Assembly (NCBI RefSeq): GCF_000006445.2
Contig: NC_006049.2
Location: 558,001 to 622,000 of the forward strand
Direction: 5' to 3'
Length of the DNA stretch: 64,000 bases
DNA from: Debaryomyces hansenii CBS767
Lineage: Eukaryota > Ascomycota > Pichiomycetes > Serinales > Debaryomycetaceae
The position numbers and the translations under genes are program-made. Of this stretch, positions 57,560-64,000 are shown piece after piece. The stretch's first letter is position 1; every line of letters starts with the position of its first letter. Under the pieces are notes generated by a model. That model was not told the origin of the DNA, searched no databases, and saw nothing but the letters and a program-made list of their open reading frames with translations.

Positions 57560-58465
57560 TTAATCCTTCTTTGTAGTGCCTAGCGATCCCTAGCAATGCA
57601 CTCCTTAAATTTGCTCAGGATTGTATATCACCAGATGATTAATCTATAACGTCATGGAATAAATCCTCTTGCCAATTGGTGTGAAAAATTTACGTTACAC
57701 AAACCTGTACAACATGTAAGTTATTTCAACCTGTAAACCATTTCGGCCGAGATTCAACATGCAAGTAATCACAATAACCTGTAAATTACAAAACTTTCGC
57801 AGTCGCTAGCGAGCACTAAAAAAATTGTAATCCATGGCGAGCTAATGTCGCTAAAATCGATTCGGAACTGCCATTCTCGCCTGTGTTTTCCATTAGCGAT
57901 GAGATTAAAAAGAGTTTTTGCGCTTCTCCGTCCGCGAACCCCAATCTTTATGGCGGTTTTTCCTGGCAAAAAATATAAAGCCTACGCAGAAAATTTTCTT
58001 AGAGCTCTATGAATGAGCTTTCAGTTATGGTGACTACGACCAAGAAATACTAGAGGTGAGGTTGATATTGAACGACATTAAACTGAAAGGATCTTATAGC
58101 GGCAAGTAGAATTTTATATATATGTAGATAAGTGTAGGCGCGGGAAGATGCAAATTGACCGATGTATGAATCGCCGTGATTTTAGCGCAAAAAATTCTGT
58201 GCTTAGATCACACTCTCTCGACCTACCAAGATCCATCAATTCTATTTACGTTATCATTATATGATTGTCATTCAGACTGGAGTGCAGGTTTGAGTTCTCC
58301 ACAAAGAGTGGTAATTCAAGCAGACCATATTATTTTTATAAATACTGGGCTATTCCATAAAATCCATAAAAATTGGTGGAGGTGAAGAAATACCGAAGTA
58401 TATAAAACACACTAACGAAACCCTCTAAAATACTGGAAAAAATTAATAGTTCTAAACTATATATA
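57560..58465. promoter_or_regulatory. Promoter of the Mtr-type permease, with duplicated module A
   Basis: 906 bp without a supported gene. From 57913 to about 58380 it is the counterpart of 60748-61229, in front of an unrelated permease (see the repeat entries). The first 300 bases are the UPS1 promoter. Confidence 0.6.
57913..58380 (+). repeat. Duplicated upstream module, copy A
   Basis: About 470 bp alignable end to end with 60748-61229. Two blocks are identical: 34 bp at 58161-58194 (TGTATGAATCGCCGTGAT core) and 37 bp at 58202-58238 (CACTCTCTCGACCTACCAAG core). Other matches include AGTTTTTGCGC at the start and TTTTTATAAATACTGGGCTA near the end. Copy A ends about 85 bp before the ATG at 58466. 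Confidence 0.88.
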
Positions 58466-59947
58466 ATGTCAATTTTTGTATCAGAGAAGCTGGTTATAAG
58501 TCATGAGAATAAAGAGAATGTCACTAATGACATATTTGTCGATAAGGACCTGGCAAAAAGTATTTCATATGACCTAGAAGACGATCATAATGTGTTTGCA
58601 GATGACAAAACAGGCCCTGATTTCAGAGGAGTTTCTTGCTTAGGAGGTGCTGCTTTGATTGCCAAAGCCCAGTTCGGTGTAGGTGTGCTAGGGTTACCTC
58701 AAACTTTCGACGTATTGGGATTCATTCCAGGTTTAATATCGATTATTGGCTTATTACTCCTAAGCACATGGGCGGGCTTTGTAATGGGGAAGTTTCGTCT
58801 CGCTCACCCGAATATTCACAATGTTGGAGATGCTGCTTGTCTTATGTTTGGTAAACGTGTTGGTGATATCTTTGGATATGCATTTTGCCTACTATATACC
58901 CTCTTATACTCAACAGCCCTTCTTACACTTTCTATTGCCTTCAATACGTTCAGTGGTCATTCCATTTGTACTACCGGCTGGATTGGTGTTGGGGCTGCCA
59001 TGTCTCTTGTTGCCGGCCTTTTCACGAGAACTTTAAAAGTTATATCATGGTGTGGGTATGTTGCCGTGGTCTCAATTTTATCAGGTGTATGGGTTATTAC
59101 AATCGCTTGTTTAGTTCAGGATACCCCCGCAATGGCACCAGAGGGAGAGCCTATTAATAAATCGATCCAGGTGGTTGCTACTGGTACATCTTATTCAGCT
59201 ATTTGTGCTGCTGTTGCTACTCAGGTGTTGGCGATTTGTGGTACGTCTTCATTTTTTATGATTCATGCTGAAATGAGGGACCAGGCTCAATATATGAAGT
59301 CAGTTCTCTTGGGTCAAGGATTTGTTGCGTTTAATTATATTGTAGTTAGTTGCATTGTCTACGCTAAAGTTGGTCAATATATTGCATCGCCATCTCTTGG
59401 AACGGCTGGTATGTACCTTCAGAAAGTTGCATATGGGATTGCCTTTCCTGGGCTTTTTTTTGGATGTTTTTTCCAAGCACATATTGCTGGTAAATACGCT
59501 CTCGTTCGAATTTTAAAAGGAACGGAACACTTACAGAGTAATTCTAAAATACACTGGATAACTTGGCTAATTGTGATGATTTTGGTTATTGCAATCGGAT
59601 TTGTAGTAGCTGCTGCAATTCCTTTCTTTGATGATTTATTAGGTCTAATTGGTTCCCTTCTTGGTACCAGTTTTACACTTATAATGCCTGGAATCATGGC
59701 CCTTCACCTGTTAGGCACAGGTTTGAATGAACAAACTTATGGTGGTTTAGGCTGGATGAAAAGTACTAGAGCGGTGTGGAGAAAAAGCAAAATGAATATT
59801 TTTATTGTTATAGTATCATTTTTCGCAATTGGCGCTGGGTGTTATGTCTGCGTTTCAGGAGCCTACGGATGTATAGTAAATATCATCGACGGTTTTGCAG
59901 ACAATTCTGTCTCAAGTGCGTTCTCCTGTGAAGATAATAGTGGCTGA
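58466..59947 (+). CDS. Mtr-type amino-acid transporter (AAAP family)
   Basis: Amino acid/auxin permease family member of the type represented by Neurospora Mtr (neutral aromatic and aliphatic amino acids). The first membrane segment follows GGAALIAKAQFGVGVLGLPQ (from about 60), the family's usual opening; eleven or so segments follow. The N-terminal tail is acidic and hydrophilic (about 1-50). It is unrelated to the YAT permease at 61269, yet the two share a duplicated upstream region. Start ATG at 58466 is the first in frame. Substrate not readable. Confidence 0.88.
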   Translation: MSIFVSEKLVISHENKENVTNDIFVDKDLAKSISYDLEDDHNVFADDKTGPDFRGVSCLGGAALIAKAQFGVGVLGLPQTFDVLGFIPGLISIIGLLLLSTWAGFVMGKFRLAHPNIHNVGDAACLMFGKRVGDIFGYAFCLLYTLLYSTALLTLSIAFNTFSGHSICTTGWIGVGAAMSLVAGLFTRTLKVISWCGYVAVVSILSGVWVITIACLVQDTPAMAPEGEPINKSIQVVATGTSYSAICAAVATQVLAICGTSSFFMIHAEMRDQAQYMKSVLLGQGFVAFNYIVVSCIVYAKVGQYIASPSLGTAGMYLQKVAYGIAFPGLFFGCFFQAHIAGKYALVRILKGTEHLQSNSKIHWITWLIVMILVIAIGFVVAAAIPFFDDLLGLIGSLLGTSFTLIMPGIMALHLLGTGLNEQTYGGLGWMKSTRAVWRKSKMNIFIVIVSFFAIGAGCYVCVSGAYGCIVNIIDGFADNSVSSAFSCEDNSG

Positions 59948-61268
59948 AATAGCGAAGTATAGCATTGAACTGTATGTTAGAATGAATTTATTTACAACGA
60001 ATTATTGATGTAGCCTCAGCGGTGGCTTGAGTCCCAGGAACAGACGAGAATGATGATAGCGAACTAGGGAAACAAGATCACAAGGAAAACTATTCGTAGT
60101 CTGGAAAACTCTGGAAAATTCATCGTAGAATTATAGTATAATTTTTGTCAATATGTCGCTGGCCATATTTAGTACATTTAGAGATTAAGTAAACTTATTG
60201 ATATTGAATGACACTAATCTAAAGTTTACTGTAAGGGATAGTAGATTAGGTTATGTTGTTGATTGATTCAAGTATCGTATAATACATTTAAATCGGTTCT
60301 AAATGGTAATGTATCGCTTCAACAAATAAATGTTCACCCAGTTATATTTTTCTTCGCAGCCATTGCATGAATCACCAGATCACAATTCTTCATACAGTCA
60401 TCAGAATGGTATTAGTGGTCGCCTTTTTTCGGGGGCAGAGGCCATTGATTCTGCAAAATGTCTCGTTAATCATATCTTATTCGGAATGCATGTCCCAACA
60501 AGTTATCTGCTTTGAACATATTGCTACAGCTGCCTACGTTCTTATACCTGAACCTGTGCGCTCATCTAAATTATCCCATCGTTATGCTATATTTCGATAG
60601 GTTTTCAGGGGAAGACAAGACGACTCAAGTGACTAATTGATACAACATTCTAATGATATTGCCCATTTTGTGAAGAGGGACTGCGTAGAAGAGCTCTAGC
60701 CGCTAAGAATAAGACGGGACTGCTCGCTTGGCGCTTAAGTTGAAAAAAAGTTTTTGCGCTCCTCCGCCCACAAACCCCAATTATTATGGCTGTTTTTGCT
60801 GGCGAAAAATATATACTAAAAAAATTTTCCGTCAAGATCTATGGGTGAGTCTTCAGTTATGGTGGTTGACCAAGAGCCAGTAGAGGAGAGGTTGAAAGTA
60901 AAGGAGCTTAGCCCGAAAGGTTATTGTAGCGGAAAGTAAAATTTTATACATATGTAGTTGATAACAAATTATGTAGGCGCGGAAAGAAGAAATTGACAGA
61001 TGTATGAATCGCCGTGATTTTAGCGCAAAAAAACAATCAGTTCTTAGATCACACTCTCTCGACCTACCAAGATCCATCATTTCTATTGCATTATCATTAT
61101 GTGATTGTTATGTACACTGGGAGTGCATATCTAATGCTCTCCACAAAGAGTAGTATTTTTACGTGGACCAACCTGGCATACCATTTTTATAAATACTGGG
61201 CTATTCCATACAAAATTTTTGGGGTACAAGAAATTTAAAGTTGGTGATTATTTTATGAGTAGAACACT
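59948..61268. promoter_or_regulatory. Promoter of the YAT permease, with duplicated module B
   Basis: 1.3 kb without a supported gene. The first 750 bases (to about 60747) show nothing recognisable. The rest is module B of the duplication. Confidence 0.6.
60748..61229 (+). repeat. Duplicated upstream module, copy B
   Basis: Counterpart of 57913-58380. The identical blocks lie at 60999-61032 and 61043-61079, and the end TTTTTATAAATACTGGGCTA at 61184-61203 includes a TATAAAT box. It ends about 40 bp before the ATG at 61269. Scattered substitutions and small indels show it is not very recent. Confidence 0.88.
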
Positions 61269-62975
61269 ATGTCTAAGTTGAGAACAGAGAAATCAAATAA
61301 ATTAGAGGCGGTGGTCTCGGAGATCGAACCGTACTACTCTGATTCATCAAGAGAAGGAAGTCGTTGGGCGAACTTCAAGGATTCGTTCAAAAGGCAAGTA
61401 CCCTCCGATGAGGCCAACGGATCCAGTGGAATTCAAATGCAGAAGTCCATTAGCAAAAGGCATTTAAGATTAATGGCATTATCGACTGGTCTCGGTACTG
61501 GGTTATTGGTGGCAGCGGGAGCAAAATTAGCTACAGCCGGTCCGTTATTTCTTCTTGTTGGATACGCTGTGGTGGGTTATTTAATGTTAATTCCCTGTAT
61601 AAATGCGGTTGGAGAGTTGTCGGTCGCTTATAACAATTTACCAGGTGGATTTCAGTCATACTATAGAAAGTTTATGGACGAAAGTATTGCATTCGCGGTC
61701 GGTTGGAATTATTGTTTCCAGTGGGCTACAGTCATCTCGTTGGAACTTGTGACTGCCGGAATGACCATAAGGTTTTGGACCACATCTATTAATCCCGACA
61801 TTTTCGTGTTGATATTCCTCATAGTGGTTGTGCTCATTAACTTGGCCGGAGCCAAAGGTTACGGGGAAGCGGAATTCTACATGAATAGCGTCAAGTTGCT
61901 CATGTTGGGAGGTTTCATTATCTTTGGTATTATCATTGATTGTGGTGGTGGACCTGCAGGGTACATTGGGGGTAGATACTGGCATAATCCGGGTGCATAC
62001 ACCAGTTTTAAAGGATTATGTAGTGTTTTCGTCACCTCTGCATTCTCATTAGGTGGGACCGAATTCATCTCGTTGTCAGCTGCAGAACAGGAAAACCCAA
62101 GACAATCTATTCCTGCTGCTTGTAAATTGGTTTTTTTCAGAATCACCGTTTTCTTCCTTGGTTCGTTGGCATTGGTTGGGTTGCTAGTTCCATATAACTC
62201 CGACAAGTTAATGGGTTCTGGTGAATCTGGTACATCTCCATATGTAATTGCAGCCCAAATGCACGGAGTCAAAGTTATTCCTCATATCTTCAATGCGGTT
62301 ATATTGGTGTCGGTCACGTCTGTGGCCACTGCCGCAATGTATTCGTCCACGCGGTTGTTACAATCGTTGGCCGAGCAAGGTTACGCTCCCCAATACCTCA
62401 ACTACATCGATCGTGCCGGTAGACCATTGAGATGTTGGATTGTCACTATCTTGTCATCTTTTTTTGCATTTATTGCTACCTACAAGGACCAAGAATCCGT
62501 CTTCACCTGGTTGTTGTCGATCTCAGCCTTGAGTTTCATTTTCACCTGGGCCAGTATTGATATATGTCACATTAGATTCAGAGCCGCTTTGAAGTACAAC
62601 AACATACCGTTGAGCTCATTAGGTTACGTATCTAGTACCGGTACCATCGGCTCCTACATTTCCTTCATCCTCAACATTTTAATTCTTATTTGTCAGTTCT
62701 GGGTCTCGTTGTTCCCCATTGGGGGCGACGGGTCTCCTAACGCTCTCTCATTCTTTCAAAATTACTTGGGTGCTGTTGTTTTGGTAATCTTCTACGTTGG
62801 TCACAAGCTTTACACTAGAAACTGGAGCTTATATATCAAGGTGCAAGATATTGATATCGACGCCGATAGGACCATCTACGATCCCGAAATTTTGGAATTG
62901 GAAAATCTTGAAAGCAAACAGCGCTTTAACAAGGCGCCCTTCTGGAAGAAGATCTTGATTTACTGCTTCGATTAG
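61269..62975 (+). CDS. Amino-acid permease (YAT family)
   Basis: Plasma-membrane amino-acid symporter of 568 residues with twelve membrane segments. Family marks: KRHLRLMALSTGLGTGLLVA (about 64-83), GELSVAYNNLPGGFQSYY, GWNYCFQWATVISLELV, SLGGTEFISLSAAEQENPRQ, and the Ser/Thr-rich loop before LQSLAEQGYAP. The GTGLL-type opening and the end YCFD, in place of FWC, set it apart from the permease at 43862. It may have been recruited to the same control as the Mtr-type gene by duplication of the upstream module. Confidence 0.9.
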   Translation: MSKLRTEKSNKLEAVVSEIEPYYSDSSREGSRWANFKDSFKRQVPSDEANGSSGIQMQKSISKRHLRLMALSTGLGTGLLVAAGAKLATAGPLFLLVGYAVVGYLMLIPCINAVGELSVAYNNLPGGFQSYYRKFMDESIAFAVGWNYCFQWATVISLELVTAGMTIRFWTTSINPDIFVLIFLIVVVLINLAGAKGYGEAEFYMNSVKLLMLGGFIIFGIIIDCGGGPAGYIGGRYWHNPGAYTSFKGLCSVFVTSAFSLGGTEFISLSAAEQENPRQSIPAACKLVFFRITVFFLGSLALVGLLVPYNSDKLMGSGESGTSPYVIAAQMHGVKVIPHIFNAVILVSVTSVATAAMYSSTRLLQSLAEQGYAPQYLNYIDRAGRPLRCWIVTILSSFFAFIATYKDQESVFTWLLSISALSFIFTWASIDICHIRFRAALKYNNIPLSSLGYVSSTGTIGSYISFILNILILICQFWVSLFPIGGDGSPNALSFFQNYLGAVVLVIFYVGHKLYTRNWSLYIKVQDIDIDADRTIYDPEILELENLESKQRFNKAPFWKKILIYCFD

Positions 62976-63265
62976 ATCGCATTCTTGTTTATATCTTCGT
63001 TTACATCTTCATTTTCTTCATTACATGTACATTATAATATACACTCTGCAACATTTCTCGTATATTCTGGACGCGACACGCTTCTCCGATATCTGCGATG
63101 GACATTACACAAACTCGTCTTACCAAGATGAGCCCCGAATTCGCAAATTCGGACTTATCGCTATACGGACATATCGCTATAATTGGTCTTCATATATAAG
63201 AATGCATATCCCTACCAGTTTATTGATTAATTGTTTATCGATAAAAACAACAAATAAACATTAAA
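62976..63265. other. Intergenic, 290 bp
   Basis: HMX1 promoter. ATTCGCAAATTCGG near 63138-63151 is part of a short ATTCG-rich stretch; no factor assigned. Confidence 0.4.
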
Positions 63266-64000
63266 ATGTCAGCAGTTCAATCAGTCGGTGCTACTACCAA
63301 GTTAAATCAACACGAAATATTACCAGCTCCTTCAGATGTTGGAGCATTGGCCAACAGGATTAACCATGAAACCAAAGCATTACACAATAATATTAACAAG
63401 TTGATAACATTGAAGTTGGTATTGGCATACAGAGATTCGAGAATATACCGTCAGGGACTACAAAGTTTCTATCATGTTTTTGCTACGGTGGAAAGAAGTT
63501 TGATGAAGCAATTTGAAAAAGACGATGAGTGGACGGAGCTCTTGAAGCAAGTGTGGAAGCCGGAAATGGGCAGAACCGATAAGGCTGAACAGGATTTGAT
63601 GTTCTACTACGACGACAGAAGGGAAAAGTTTGAGAGTCCTATTATGAGTGAGCAGATCAAGTTTGTTGAACATATCCAGAAGGTAACAGCTGAAAAGCCA
63701 TATTTGTTTATAGCGTATTTACACGTTATGTACTTAGGGTTATTTGCCGGGGGCAGAATTATGAGATCGTCAATCTCTAGGGCCACCGGGTTGTTCCCAC
63801 AAAAGGATGGCTTAAAGCACGAGGACATCATCAGATTAGGGGCTAACTTCTACACCTTTGACGTCGCCGACGAAGATGCATTCAGATTAATCTACAAGAG
63901 GGACTACGAACTTGTGACCAGATCTGCCTTGACCGAAGAACAGAAGGTTGAAATCATCGAAGAATCCAAGTACATTTTTGCTCAAAACGCCAAATGTGTT
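63266..64000 (+). CDS. HMX1: haem oxygenase, cut by the window end
   Basis: Haem-degrading enzyme of the ER membrane, releasing iron, biliverdin and CO. The first 245 codons are present and the frame is open at base 64000. The proximal haem ligand is His40 in THE family pattern T-x-x-x-H (HETKALHNN), and the distal helix has the flexible glycines (LFAGGRIMRS, about 157-166). The C-terminal membrane anchor of Hmx1 should lie beyond the window. The ATG at 63266 is preceded by an A-rich leader (CAAATAAACATTAAA). Confidence 0.93.
   Translation, partial: MSAVQSVGATTKLNQHEILPAPSDVGALANRINHETKALHNNINKLITLKLVLAYRDSRIYRQGLQSFYHVFATVERSLMKQFEKDDEWTELLKQVWKPEMGRTDKAEQDLMFYYDDRREKFESPIMSEQIKFVEHIQKVTAEKPYLFIAYLHVMYLGLFAGGRIMRSSISRATGLFPQKDGLKHEDIIRLGANFYTFDVADEDAFRLIYKRDYELVTRSALTEEQKVEIIEESKYIFAQNAKCV

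Noticed and set aside
58176..58385. Similar short plus-strand frames in both duplicated modules (58176-58385 and 61014-61238)
   Set aside because: They start with GTG rather than ATG, lose frame agreement after about 25 codons and follow from DNA similarity, not from protein conservation.

Overview
This is a window of a budding-yeast nuclear chromosome: AT-rich, densely packed single-exon genes on both strands, with two short introns bounded by GTATGT or GTAAGT donors and (T)ACTAAC branch points. A gene for a respiratory complex I subunit excludes Saccharomyces and its close relatives. Together with a CPH2-like regulator, MNT/KTR mannosyltransferase and many amino-acid permeases it points to the CTG clade, with Debaryomyces hansenii or a relative as the best guess (inference, no search run). 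CTG codons may therefore mean serine; residues quoted here use the standard code.

Layout. 1-10 kb: an accessory beta-glucoside module of two LAC12-type sugar permeases and a cytosolic GH3 beta-glucosidase, whose promoters share a 24-bp CGG-N15-CG(G/T) element. 10-15 kb: an unrecognised KEN-box/RVxF protein, a glycolipid transfer protein, a KTR-type Golgi mannosyltransferase and SDH7. 15-21 kb: two adjacent, repeat-built secreted proteins with large promoters, probably cell-surface and probably fast evolving. 21-29 kb: TUL1 (Golgi DSC ubiquitin ligase) next to a membrane-anchored SREBP-like bHLH factor (CPH2), then an MCH-type transporter. 28-42 kb: STV1, HRD3, DNA2, NOP58, MDE1 and LSM8 (spliced). 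42-51 kb: a diverged REC107/MER2 meiotic gene, a general amino-acid permease, TDA10, CIR1 and STU2. 51-58 kb: a complex I 21-kDa subunit, a YOR292C-type Mpv17 protein, PBA1 (spliced, with a 6-nt first exon), COQ9, YKE2, an unrecognised Ser-rich protein and UPS1. 58-64 kb: an Mtr-type (AAAP) permease and a YAT-type permease, unrelated proteins that carry the same duplicated ~470-bp upstream region, then HMX1 running off the window end.

Several neighbourhoods match S. cerevisiae gene order as I recall it (LSM8-MDE1-REC107; TDA10-CIR1; PBA1-YKE2-COQ9 with UPS1 and HMX1 nearby), which supports those identifications. The strongest leads are the shared element of the beta-glucoside cluster, the tandem amphipathic-helix secreted protein, the duplicated promoter in front of two non-homologous permeases, the TUL1-CPH2 pairing and the cryptic REC107 gene. 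No tRNA, rRNA, transposon or CRISPR array was recognised.
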